Positions 1 through 7,255 of a stretch of DNA of 25,857 nt are shown piece by piece; the stretch's first letter is position 1; every line of letters starts with the position of its first letter. The DNA is taken from NCBI GenBank assembly GCA_900549285.1, contig URNW01000019.1, positions 1 through 25,857 on the forward strand. The letters run 5' to 3'. The notes under the pieces are model-generated. The model saw only the letters and a program-made list of their open reading frames with translations. It was not told the origin of the DNA and did not search any database. Both the position numbers and the translations under genes were made by a program. The DNA is from an uncultured Mycoplasmatota bacterium (GTDB lineage Bacteria > Bacillota_I > Bacilli_A > RF39 > UBA660).

Positions 1-1
1 G

Positions 2-61
2 TCGGCTGATGTGAAAGTAACAGGAAGCGGAACAAGTAGTGATCCATTTGTAGTTGTTTGA
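2..61 (+). CDS. C-terminal end of a surface-protein paralogue (partial)
   Basis: Only the last 19 codons and a TGA stop are in the window. They end in VTGSGTSSDPFVVV, which closely resembles the end of the complete protein encoded just downstream (VTGDGTKDNPYVVN), spaced the same from the stop. This makes it the tail of a second member of the same predicted membrane-anchored family, so the two genes are tandem paralogues. Everything upstream is outside the window; function is unknown. Confidence 0.75.
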   Translation, partial: SADVKVTGSGTSSDPFVVV

Positions 62-68
62 TTTTTGT

Positions 69-171
69 CTTGCCCATACAGCTAAACATATTATACAAGT
101 TATATTTCATTATTTCGACAAATTTATTCTATATTTATTTATAAAGTTTGAATTCCATATGTATGGGCAAG
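69..171. repeat. 12-bp perfect inverted repeat around an AT-rich 79-bp core
   Basis: CTTGCCCATACA at 69-80 is the exact reverse complement of TGTATGGGCAAG at 160-171. The GC content of the arms stands out from the AT-rich core. It lies between the two paralogous surface-protein genes and directly before an intrinsic terminator. It could be a closing stem of a structured RNA, part of the 3' end of the upstream mRNA, or a small invertible or mobile relic; the sequence does not decide. Confidence 0.6.
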
Positions 172-175
172 TTTT

Positions 176-208
176 AAGCAAGAAATTCTTTACTTTCTTG
201 CTTTTTTT
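176..208 (+). terminator. intrinsic terminator after the upstream surface-protein gene
   Basis: AAGCAAGAAA (176-185) pairs perfectly with TTTCTTGCTT (194-203) over an 8-nt loop, and a T run follows to 208. It ends the unit of the partial gene at the left edge and isolates the next gene. Confidence 0.85.
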
Positions 209-217
209 CTGTATACT
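189..217 (+). promoter_or_regulatory. candidate sigma-A promoter for the surface-protein gene
   Basis: TTTACT (189-194), a 17-bp spacer, then TATACT (212-217). It overlaps the right half of the preceding terminator, so the downstream gene must start here or later if the terminator works. A purine-rich AGGG at 230-233 lies 9 nt before the ATG at 243. Confidence 0.5.
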
Positions 218-242
218 TTTATTAGGAATAGGGATTGATTGA

Positions 243-1427
243 ATGAGAATTGTTTATAAAAGAACTTTATTATCTATTGGAATACTTATTGTAGTGATTG
301 GATGTATTGGTATAGGGTATCTTTTTTATGATAAAGTAATTCATCAAGATATTGAAGTGGCTGTTCAGGATGAGTTATCTATTAATTATTTAAGTGGCTC
401 TACTATTATTCAGGATGGAAAATATCAGTTTTCAGTTACAAATAGTGGTGCTAATGATGTAAATTATCAAATTATGATAGAAGATATTAGAGGATTTGAT
501 GATGATATTACTTATTCTCTAACTTCTAGTAATGCTAGTATTTCTAGTGAAGAAAAGCATTTAAAAGAAGCAGATAATATTATTTGTGATGGTATTTTAA
601 TACAAAGTGGTGATACTCAAAATTTTACTTTAGAAGTTAGTCATATGACCAGTTCTTCTTTTAAGATTAAGATATTGAAATTAGAAGATATTGAAGAATA
701 TTTTTATATGACTATTTTGGAAAATCATGAAATAGTGGAAAGTGAAGATGGCTTATTAAAAGGTAAAGATGATGATGGAACTACTTATTATTTTAAAGGA
801 AATGTAGAAGATAATTATGTTCGTTTTGCAAATCTTACTTGGAGGATTATTCGGATTAATGGAGATGGAACAGTGAGACTTATTTTAGATGATGTAGATG
901 ATACATTAGTAAAATATAATTCTGATGCAGATCATTATGAAGATTTTACTAGTACTGATCTTTATCAAAGTTTAGCTACTTACTATAGTAATTATTTAAA
1001 TAGTTTTGATAAGTTCATTGCTAATACAAAGTTTTGTAGTGAATCAGGAAAAACAGATAATACGTATAATGCATATACAAGGCTTGTTACTGATGAAATT
1101 CCTTCTTTTAATTGTTTGGGTGAGAAGTATACTAGTAAAATAGGACTCATTACAGCAGATGAAGTAGTGTATGCTGGTGGAGTTTATAATAAGGAAAATA
1201 AAGAGTATTATTTATATAATGAAGATATAGATAATTTATGGTGGACTGGATCTTTATCAAAGAGTGGGGAGGATAGCTTTTATCCTTTTTTGGTAGATAG
1301 TAGTGGGAAATTAATAGATAATGTAAATGGTACTTTATATCGAAGTTTAAGACCTGTTATTAGTTTAAATCGAATGACTATTGTTACGGGTGATGGTACA
1401 AAAGATAATCCTTATGTTGTAAATTAG
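243..1427 (+). CDS. predicted membrane-anchored extracellular protein of unknown function
   Basis: This 394-residue protein has a short basic N-terminus and one hydrophobic segment at about residues 8-28, so it is probably a signal anchor with the rest outside the cell. Residues ~45-145 are rich in short alternating hydrophobic/polar stretches and look beta-sandwich-like. The second half carries TWRIIRINGDGTVRLI (199-214), then KIGLITADEVV (299-309), LRPVISL (369-375) and the tail GDGTKDNPYVV (383-393). From memory, this TWRI(I/V)RINGDGT core recurs in uncharacterised gut Bacilli proteins. C265 and C291 could form an extracellular disulfide. The end closely matches the partial gene upstream, so these are tandem paralogues. 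No catalytic motif was recognised; an adhesin or pilus-like surface role is only a guess. Confidence 0.8.
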   Translation: MRIVYKRTLLSIGILIVVIGCIGIGYLFYDKVIHQDIEVAVQDELSINYLSGSTIIQDGKYQFSVTNSGANDVNYQIMIEDIRGFDDDITYSLTSSNASISSEEKHLKEADNIICDGILIQSGDTQNFTLEVSHMTSSSFKIKILKLEDIEEYFYMTILENHEIVESEDGLLKGKDDDGTTYYFKGNVEDNYVRFANLTWRIIRINGDGTVRLILDDVDDTLVKYNSDADHYEDFTSTDLYQSLATYYSNYLNSFDKFIANTKFCSESGKTDNTYNAYTRLVTDEIPSFNCLGEKYTSKIGLITADEVVYAGGVYNKENKEYYLYNEDIDNLWWTGSLSKSGEDSFYPFLVDSSGKLIDNVNGTLYRSLRPVISLNRMTIVTGDGTKDNPYVVN

Positions 1428-1459
1428 TGTCAATCAATTATAAAATAAATGTAAATATT

Positions 1460-1490
1460 AAAATGCCTCTTTATTAATTGGCATTTTTTT
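1460..1490 (+). terminator. intrinsic terminator after the surface-protein gene
   Basis: AAAATGCC (1460-1467) pairs with GGCATTTT (1480-1487) across a 12-nt loop, and the T run continues to 1490. It separates the surface-protein unit from the next gene. Confidence 0.85.
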
Positions 1491-1498
1491 GATAGAAT
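1490..1498 (+). promoter_or_regulatory. candidate extended -10 promoter (TGATAGAAT)
   Basis: TGA followed by TAGAAT (1493-1498) sits right after the terminator T run and 17 bp before the ATG at 1516. The -35 region is poor (TTTATT at 1470-1475). The same TGN-TAGAAT element precedes the 44-residue peptide gene, rpsP and tRNA-Arg here. Confidence 0.45.
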
Positions 1499-1515
1499 AA
1501 AGTTGTGGTGATATT

Positions 1516-2037
1516 ATGCAAATTATTAATGACATAATTAGTTTTTTAAAAACATTATCTTTTGTTGATGTAGTGTTCTTTTTCGCAGTCTTAGCTTTAA
1601 TGTTGCTAGTAATTGTGCTTATTTATTTTATTCGTGAAAATAATATAGAGAGCGATCATAATATCACTTCCAAAAAAGAATTAAAAAAATCAAAGATAGA
1701 AGATAGCAATGATGATCTTGCTAGTTTAAAAGAGATTACAGAAGCTTTAGAAAATGCTGAGCCTACTAGTATTGATTTAAATAAATATGAAGAGGAACAA
1801 GAGGAAAAAGCAATTATTAGTTATGATGAACTTTTAAAAAGAAAGAATGATTTTGCTATTAATTATGTAGATGAAGAAAATTTAGATGAAGATTTAGTTG
1901 TTAAGAAAGTAGATTTAGATCATTTAATTAATAAAGATGTTGTTGTAAAGCCAGAAATTAAAGTAGCAGTTATTTCTTATGAAAAAGAAGAAGCTTTTTT
2001 AGAAGCTTTGAAGCAATTACAGCAGACTTTAAATTAG
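1516..2037 (+). CDS. small single-pass membrane protein with acidic cytoplasmic tail
   Basis: This 173-residue protein is of no recognised family. A strongly hydrophobic segment at about residues 18-39 is followed by Arg and then a long, highly charged tail rich in Glu, Asp and Lys. The likely topology is a short N-terminus, one membrane helix and a cytoplasmic tail, possibly a coiled-coil or adaptor region near the end (EKEEAFLEALKQLQQ). A GTGGTGAT ribosome site lies just before the ATG. It is followed 21 bp later by mtaB and is probably co-transcribed with it. Nothing in the sequence points to a function. Confidence 0.75.
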   Translation: MQIINDIISFLKTLSFVDVVFFFAVLALMLLVIVLIYFIRENNIESDHNITSKKELKKSKIEDSNDDLASLKEITEALENAEPTSIDLNKYEEEQEEKAIISYDELLKRKNDFAINYVDEENLDEDLVVKKVDLDHLINKDVVVKPEIKVAVISYEKEEAFLEALKQLQQTLN

Positions 2038-2058
2038 ATAGATTAGAGGGGGAAAAGT

Positions 2059-3351
2059 ATGAGTTTTCAAATTATTACTTTAGGTTGTAAAGTTAATGCT
2101 TATGAAAGTGAATTTATGCTAGAGGAATTAAAACGCTCTGGCTATCTTTATGATGAAAAGAATCCTGATATTATTATTATTAATACTTGTAGTGTAACAA
2201 ATATGTCAGATCGAAAATCACGAAAATTAGTTCATAAGGCTAGAAGAGAACATGAAAAAGCTATATTGGTTGTAGTTGGTTGTAGTGCTCAAAATCATCA
2301 AGAAGATTATCAAAAAATGGGAATTGATATTTTAATTGGGAATAAAAATAAGAGTAAAATTGTTACAATCATAGAAGATTATCTTTATACTCATAAGCCT
2401 TATGTTTATTTTACAAAAGAGCGTTCTTTAGATTTTGAAGATATGCAAGTAGATCATTTTACCACGCATACTAGAGCTTTTGTTAAAATTCAAGATGGAT
2501 GTGATAATTTTTGTTCTTATTGCATTATTCCATATGTAAGAGGAAGTATTCGTTCTAAAGATTTTAATCAGGCTTTAAAAGAAGTTGAAACATTGGTTTT
2601 AAATGGACATAAAGAAATTGTTTTAACTGGTATTCATACAGGAAGCTATTATTCTTCAGGGCATGATTTAACAGATTTAATTGAAGCAATGGCGAAAATT
2701 AAAGGACTTTTTAGAATTCGTATTTCTAGTATTGAAATTACAGAATTAAATGAACGTTTTTTAAATTTACTTTGTAAGGAAAAGAAAATAGCGAATCATT
2801 TACATATTCCTTTGCAAAGTGGTAGTGATATTGTTTTAAAAAGAATGAATCGTAAATATGATACGAATTATTTTAGAGAAAAGATTCAAAAAATACGGGA
2901 AATTCGCCCTGATATTTCGATTACAACAGATTGTATTGTGGGACATCCCTATGAGACAGATGAATGTTTTTTAGAATATGTTAATTTTTGCAAAGAAATG
3001 AATTTTAGTAAGTTACATGTTTTTCCTTATTCTATTAGAACAGGGACTGCCTCAGCGGTTATGCCGCAAGTAGATGAAAAAATAAAAAAAGAAAGAGTTC
3101 AAACACTATTAATGGTTTCTCAAAAGTTAGAAGAAGAATATTTTAAAAAATTTATTAGAAAAGAAGTAGATGTTATTACTGAAGAGTATGAAGGAGAATA
3201 TACAGTTGGTTTTTCTTCTAATTATATTAAAGTATATTTAAAAGGGGAATATAAGTTAAATCAAATTTATAAATGTCGAATTCTTTATCATGAAGGTACC
3301 AAGGTTTATGCTAGTATCACATCTTGTTTAAATGAACAAATAGGAGTATAA
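2059..3351 (+). CDS. mtaB: tRNA (N6-L-threonylcarbamoyladenosine(37)-C2)-methylthiotransferase
   Basis: A radical-SAM methylthiotransferase of 430 residues, the usual MtaB length. It converts t6A37 to ms2t6A37 in tRNAs reading ANN codons, using two 4Fe-4S clusters. The N-terminal domain has its three cluster cysteines (C10 in LGCKVNAYE, C44 in NTCSVTN, C75 in VGCSAQ). The radical-SAM triad is CDNFCSYC (C148, C152, C155), and a TRAM-like C-terminal region follows. LGCKVN and NTCSVTN favour MtaB over MiaB or RimO. The ribosome site AGAGGGGG is strong. The next gene starts 5 bp after its stop, so an operon is likely. Confidence 0.93.
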   Translation: MSFQIITLGCKVNAYESEFMLEELKRSGYLYDEKNPDIIIINTCSVTNMSDRKSRKLVHKARREHEKAILVVVGCSAQNHQEDYQKMGIDILIGNKNKSKIVTIIEDYLYTHKPYVYFTKERSLDFEDMQVDHFTTHTRAFVKIQDGCDNFCSYCIIPYVRGSIRSKDFNQALKEVETLVLNGHKEIVLTGIHTGSYYSSGHDLTDLIEAMAKIKGLFRIRISSIEITELNERFLNLLCKEKKIANHLHIPLQSGSDIVLKRMNRKYDTNYFREKIQKIREIRPDISITTDCIVGHPYETDECFLEYVNFCKEMNFSKLHVFPYSIRTGTASAVMPQVDEKIKKERVQTLLMVSQKLEEEYFKKFIRKEVDVITEEYEGEYTVGFSSNYIKVYLKGEYKLNQIYKCRILYHEGTKVYASITSCLNEQIGV

Positions 3352-3356
3352 TTAAA

Positions 3357-4016
3357 ATGGTGAGGATCATGAATCAAAATTTTGAACAAAAACTGGCACA
3401 TATGGCTCAGCAATTACATTCTGGTGAAGTGAAGGAATTAACATTTTTACAAAGAAAAATAGATACTGGAGATAAACAAATCGTTATAGCTCATCTTATT
3501 CAAGAACCGACTTTAACTGAAAAGTTTGAAAGAGAAGTTGCAGATATAGGCAAAGATAAAGTAATTCAACTTCCTTTTGTGGCTCATAAAGAAGGTGATT
3601 GTAAGACCGTGATTTCGGGTGTCATAGACCAAGAAAATATGAAAAGGGCTAAAAAGGGTGGCAAAAAGTTTCAAGTTATACGAAATTTTGTTGCTAAAAA
3701 AATAGAAGAGTGGAAAAAAGAAGTAGAACGATTGGGTGAAAAAGAAGATGATCTCGATCACATTTATCGGGATGATGAAGGTCGATATTATGAAATTATT
3801 GATGGAATCCCAACTTATTTGGATGATAGAGGATTTGATTATTATTTGAAGTATGATGAAAATGGAAATGAATATGCATGGATTAAGTTAACTGATGGAA
3901 GTATAGGAACTTTTTTAAATCCTGAAAGAACTTATATTCAAGTAGGAGATCATGCTTATTATTTTGATGGTACAATTCGTTATGATAAAGAAATTGATCT
4001 TTTTCCACACAGGTAA
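3357..4016 (+). CDS. hypothetical acidic/tyrosine-rich protein
   Basis: A 219-residue protein with no recognised family, signal peptide or membrane helix. The first ~120 residues are charged and include a Lys/Glu-rich predicted helix (roughly 95-125). The last ~85 residues are rich in Asp, Tyr and Gly with repeated short strand-like pieces (DDEGRYYEI, DENGNEYAWI, GDHAYYFDGTI), suggesting a compact beta module. The ATG at 3357 is preceded by AGGAGT overlapping the mtaB stop at 9-nt spacing. A second ATG at 3369 has GGTGAGG only 3 nt away, so the start may be four codons later. It sits tightly between mtaB and recD2. Confidence 0.75.
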   Translation: MVRIMNQNFEQKLAHMAQQLHSGEVKELTFLQRKIDTGDKQIVIAHLIQEPTLTEKFEREVADIGKDKVIQLPFVAHKEGDCKTVISGVIDQENMKRAKKGGKKFQVIRNFVAKKIEEWKKEVERLGEKEDDLDHIYRDDEGRYYEIIDGIPTYLDDRGFDYYLKYDENGNEYAWIKLTDGSIGTFLNPERTYIQVGDHAYYFDGTIRYDKEIDLFPHR

Positions 4017-4033
4017 ATTTAGGAGTAAGTAGT

Positions 4034-6241
4034 ATGAATTACATCAAAGGAAAAATCAGAAATATTATTTATCAAAATAAAGATAACGGCTATGTAGTAG
4101 CTGTTTTTCGCATTAAGGAAACGAATGATGCAAAGATGGAGGAATATGTTTCTAAAACGGTTACTATTACGGGAACATTTTTAGAAATTAATAGTGAAGA
4201 GACTTTTATTTTATATGGAGAAGCTACAAGACATGAGCGATTTGGTTTTCAGTATCAAGTGAAGTCTTATGAAAAAGAAAAAATTAGTAGCGAAGATGCT
4301 TTAATTGAATTTTTATCTAGTTCTTTAATTAAAGGAAGTGGAGAAGTAACAGCAAAGAAAATAGTAAAATTTTTAGGGATGGATGCGATTGATAAGATTA
4401 AGAATGATGAATTTGCTTTAAGAGGAATTCCTAATTTAAGTGAGGCTAAGCAAAGGATGATTCGGGAATCATTATTAGAATATTCTGATGCTGATGATTC
4501 TTTATTAAAGTTAAAGGAGTTAGGTTTTAGTATACCTGAGGCTACAAGAATTTATAAAAAATATGGAGCTTCTACTAAATATATTATAGATTCTAATTTA
4601 TATGTTTTGACAGAAATTATGGATTTTAATAAAGTAGATGCTATTTATAAAAGTAATCATGAAGAATTAGATAGAGTACGAATAAAAGCTTGTATGGTAG
4701 AGGCAATGAGAAGATTAAGTATCAATAATGGAGATACTTATTATAAGTCAGAGGAAATTAAAGATGCTTTAAAAAAAGAATTTGATTTGCTTTTAGATGA
4801 GATTGAATTTGAAGAGATTATGTATACTTTAGAAGAAGAAAATAAAGTGGTTTTAGAAGCAGGACTTTATTATTTAGTAGAATATTATGATGCAGAAGTT
4901 GCTATTACCGATCATTTATTCCAATTAAGCACTAATAGTACAACACCTTTTTATGATTTTGATCATGAAATTGCTTTATTAGAAGAAGAAAATAAAGTAT
5001 ATTATAATGAAGATCAAAGAAATGCGATTAAAAAAGCTTTAGAAAATAAAATTACTATTATTTCTGGAGGTCCTGGAACAGGAAAGACAACTATAATTAA
5101 TGCTATTGTTAAATTATATATTAAAATGCATGATTTTTCACCAATGGAGGTTTTAGCAAATATTGCTCTTCTTGCTCCAACGGGAAGAGCTAGTAAGAAA
5201 ATGTCTACTTCAACAGGTTTACCTGCTATGACTATTCACCGTTTTTTAAAGTGGAATAAAGATACTAATAATTTTGGTGTAAATGAATATCATAAAGCTC
5301 AAGAAAATTTAATTATTGTAGATGAAATGAGTATGATTGATATTTCCCTTTTTGATGCTCTTTTAAAGGGGATTAGAAGTAATGTTCAACTTGTTATGGT
5401 TGGAGATGTTTTTCAACTTCCTTCTGTAGGTCCTGGACTTGTTTTGAATGATTTAATTGCAAGTGATTTGTTTACTTTTTGTCCTTTAGAAAAGATTTAT
5501 CGTCAAAGTGATAATTCCTATATTCCTTATTTGGCTTTAGAAATTAAAAATAAAGATTTATCTGAGGATTTTGTAAGTCAGAAAGATGATTATAATTTTT
5601 TAAATGTGGATGGAAAATATATTAAAGATATGATTAGAAAAATATGTATTATGAGTAAGGATAAAGGATTAAATGAAGAGGATATACAAATTCTTGCTCC
5701 TATGTATAAAGGGGAAAATGGTATTGATAATTTAAATATGATATTACAAGAATTATTTAATCCTAAAGATTCTAAAAAGGAAGAAATTCGTTATGGAGAG
5801 TTTATTTATCGTGAAGGTGATAAAGTCTTACAGTTACAAAATAATCCTGATAGTAATGTATTTAATGGAGATATTGGTTATATAAGGAAAATTAATTTGA
5901 AAACAGGAAAAAGTAAAGATACAATTATTATTGATTTTGAAGGGGTAAAAGTCTCATATACAAAAGAAGAGTTAAATCAAATTAAACATGCTTATGCAAT
6001 TACTATTCATAAGAGTCAGGGAAGTGAATTTTCACATGTAATTTTACCTATTTCCAGAAGTTATTATAAAATGCTTTATAATAAACTTATTTATACAGGG
6101 GTTAGTAGAGCTAAAAAAAGTTTAGTAATTATTGGAGAGGCAAATGCTTTTATGATGGCTGTTAATAATGATTATGCATCATCTAGGAAAACAAATTTAA
6201 AAGAAAGATTGATGAATAAATTTAGAAGTACTTGTTCATAA
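4034..6241 (+). CDS. recD2: RecD2-family ATP-dependent DNA helicase
   Basis: A 735-residue superfamily 1B 5'-3' DNA helicase of the RecD2 type found in bacteria without RecBC, linked to DNA repair and replication-fork maintenance. The N-terminal ~300 residues are the OB/helix-hairpin-helix region typical of RecD2. The motor follows: NEDQRNAI Q-motif-like (325-332), Walker A GGPGTGKT (345-352), motif Ia APTGRASKKM (381-390), Walker B DEMSM (430-434), then GDVFQLP, and near the C-terminus HKSQGSE (motif V) and YTGVSRAKK (motif VI). GGAG precedes the ATG. It follows the unknown 219-residue gene by 17 bp and is probably in the mtaB operon. Confidence 0.93.
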   Translation: MNYIKGKIRNIIYQNKDNGYVVAVFRIKETNDAKMEEYVSKTVTITGTFLEINSEETFILYGEATRHERFGFQYQVKSYEKEKISSEDALIEFLSSSLIKGSGEVTAKKIVKFLGMDAIDKIKNDEFALRGIPNLSEAKQRMIRESLLEYSDADDSLLKLKELGFSIPEATRIYKKYGASTKYIIDSNLYVLTEIMDFNKVDAIYKSNHEELDRVRIKACMVEAMRRLSINNGDTYYKSEEIKDALKKEFDLLLDEIEFEEIMYTLEEENKVVLEAGLYYLVEYYDAEVAITDHLFQLSTNSTTPFYDFDHEIALLEEENKVYYNEDQRNAIKKALENKITIISGGPGTGKTTIINAIVKLYIKMHDFSPMEVLANIALLAPTGRASKKMSTSTGLPAMTIHRFLKWNKDTNNFGVNEYHKAQENLIIVDEMSMIDISLFDALLKGIRSNVQLVMVGDVFQLPSVGPGLVLNDLIASDLFTFCPLEKIYRQSDNSYIPYLALEIKNKDLSEDFVSQKDDYNFLNVDGKYIKDMIRKICIMSKDKGLNEEDIQILAPMYKGENGIDNLNMILQELFNPKDSKKEEIRYGEFIYREGDKVLQLQNNPDSNVFNGDIGYIRKINLKTGKSKDTIIIDFEGVKVSYTKEELNQIKHAYAITIHKSQGSEFSHVILPISRSYYKMLYNKLIYTGVSRAKKSLVIIGEANAFMMAVNNDYASSRKTNLKERLMNKFRSTCS

Positions 6242-6260
6242 TAATATTGAGGTGTTGGAT

Positions 6261-6416
6261 ATGAAAAAATTAATGGCTGGCAGTTTAATTGCAATGGCGG
6301 CAGGAGCTGGAATGATGGCTTATGCTTTAAATAATAAGAATACAAAGAAAAAGGCAAGTTCGCTTGTAAATAATGCAATGGATATGGCTAATAATAAAAT
6401 TAAGGCTATGAAATAG
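6261..6416 (+). CDS. 51-residue membrane peptide
   Basis: A short reading frame begins MKKLMAGSLIAMAAGAGMM, giving two Lys and then a hydrophobic Ala/Gly/Met-rich stretch (about residues 4-22). A basic Asn/Lys-rich tail follows, ending with a likely amphipathic helix (residues ~33-51). GAGGTG lies 8 nt upstream, and the frame ends exactly in a terminator stem. This resembles the small YtxH-like or prophage-free membrane peptides common in Bacillota, but I cannot assign a family. It is 19 bp after recD2 and is probably the last gene of that operon. Confidence 0.65.
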   Translation: MKKLMAGSLIAMAAGAGMMAYALNNKNTKKKASSLVNNAMDMANNKIKAMK

Positions 6417-6433
6417 AGTATATCTCTATTTTT
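6411..6433 (+). terminator. terminator of the mtaB-recD2 operon
   Basis: AAATAGAG (6411-6418), which contains the stop codon of the 51-residue gene, pairs with CTCTATTT (6424-6431) over a 5-nt loop. Most of the T run is inside the stem, so strength is uncertain. Confidence 0.55.
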
Positions 6434-6473
6434 AATTTTACCAAAAATTGTTAGAAATCAGGTGGTATTTTTT

Positions 6474-7019
6474 ATGAATTATGCTATTTTTTCGTATTCC
6501 TCTTTTGATATAAATTCACTAGAAGTAAATGATTTTATTTTTGAAAAGCAGAATCGTTTTTTGGAAGAAATTCAGTTAGAAGTGGAAAAGGGAAGTACTT
6601 ATCATACTTTTTATGATACTTCTATGTATCAAGATATTATATCTGTTCATTTGGTATTATTCGTATATAGTGGAGGAGCTCATGATATAAGATTTGATCG
6701 TGTTTATTATTATGATATAAAAAATCATAAAGAAATTCTTTTAAAAGATATATTAGAGTATAACGAATCACTTTTAAATGAATTAAGTACTCTCTCTAAA
6801 GAATTTTTACTTGAGAAAAAACAAGATGTTATATTTGATGAAGAGGATATTTTAGAGGAAGGATTAGAAGCTACTTTCAATCATTTTCAATATTTAATGT
6901 TTGAAGAAGAAAATTTGAAAATTATTTTTCCTCCTTATCAAGTAGGGCCTTGGAGTAGTGGAGAAATTGATGTTTTAATCCCTTATTTTAAGATAGAAAA
7001 ATACTTAAAGATATGTTAG
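6474..7019 (+). CDS. DUF3298-like protein without a signal sequence
   Basis: A 181-residue protein matching the pattern of the DUF3298 domain found at the C-terminus of RsiV-type proteins: LFVYSGGAHDI, then a YYYDIKNHKEILLKDIL stretch, and near the end FPPYQVGPWSSGEIDVLIPY. In most relatives this domain is extracellular behind a membrane anchor, often after DUF4163; here there is no hydrophobic N-terminus and no DUF4163-like part. I chose the ATG at 6474 because AGGTGG lies 8 nt before it; the in-frame GTG at 6462 falls inside that site. Function is unknown; a ligand-binding role is inference from the family. Confidence 0.75.
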   Translation: MNYAIFSYSSFDINSLEVNDFIFEKQNRFLEEIQLEVEKGSTYHTFYDTSMYQDIISVHLVLFVYSGGAHDIRFDRVYYYDIKNHKEILLKDILEYNESLLNELSTLSKEFLLEKKQDVIFDEEDILEEGLEATFNHFQYLMFEEENLKIIFPPYQVGPWSSGEIDVLIPYFKIEKYLKIC

Positions 7020-7022
7020 AAT
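6994..7022 (+). promoter_or_regulatory. candidate promoter for the 44-residue peptide gene
   Basis: TAGAAA (6994-6999), a 17-bp spacer and TAGAAT (7017-7022), preceded by TGT for an extended -10. The -10 overlaps the stop codon of the upstream gene. A start near 7029 would leave a leader of about 23 nt before the ATG at 7052. Confidence 0.45.
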
Positions 7023-7051
7023 AATACTGTTCACTCGTTAGAAAGGATTTT

Positions 7052-7186
7052 ATGAAATTATCTTTAGAACAATTATTTTGTGTTCGTGGCGGTTTTTGTT
7101 TGACATGTTCTATTATTCATGTTTTTAAAAGAGTGATTACTTATTTTCATGTAAAACATTTAATGAAACATGTTTTTATTGATTAA
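7052..7186 (+). CDS. small Cys/His-rich peptide with a double-glycine-leader-like N-terminus
   Basis: A 44-codon frame has AAAGGA 4 nt before its ATG, an in-frame stop upstream (7022-7024), its own candidate promoter and a strong terminator right after. The N-terminus MKLSLEQLFCVRGG fits the leader pattern of bacteriocin and pheromone precursors cut after Gly-Gly: hydrophobic residues at -12, -7 and -4, Ser at -11, Gly at -2 and -1. The presumed mature part of 30 residues starts FCLTC and is hydrophobic and basic with four His. Alternatively C10, C16, C19, H23, H33, H36 and H40 could bind a metal. No peptidase-type ABC transporter is visible in the window. Coding status is unproven. Confidence 0.5.
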   Translation: MKLSLEQLFCVRGGFCLTCSIIHVFKRVITYFHVKHLMKHVFID

Positions 7187-7195
7187 ATAAACCAT

Positions 7196-7223
7196 AGGAA
7201 GCTTTGTAGAGCTTCCTTTTTTT
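7196..7223 (+). terminator. strong intrinsic terminator after the small peptide gene
   Basis: AGGAAGCT (7196-7203) pairs with AGCTTCCT (7210-7217) over a 6-nt loop, followed by T's to 7223. Confidence 0.9.
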
Positions 7224-7226
7224 AAT

Positions 7227-7250
7227 AAAAAAATCAACTATATAAGTTGA
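7227..7250 (-). terminator. terminator of the HIT gene
   Basis: On the - strand TCAACT-loop-AGTTGA (7250 to 7234) is followed by seven T's (7233-7227). It starts 5 bp past the HIT stop and converges with the + strand terminator just to its left. Confidence 0.8.
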
Positions 7251-7255
7251 CTAAT

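Noticed and set aside
54..242. Open frame of 62 codons rich in Phe and Leu
   Set aside because: It begins inside the end of the left-edge gene, has no ribosome site and runs through both the inverted repeat and a strong terminator hairpin.
3513..3761. Open frame on the - strand within the 219-residue gene
   Set aside because: Antisense to a gene with a good ribosome site; Phe-rich composition is what AT/purine-biased coding gives on the opposite strand.
6172..6378. Open frame on the - strand across the end of recD2
   Set aside because: Antisense to recD2 and to the 51-residue peptide gene, with no recognisable features.
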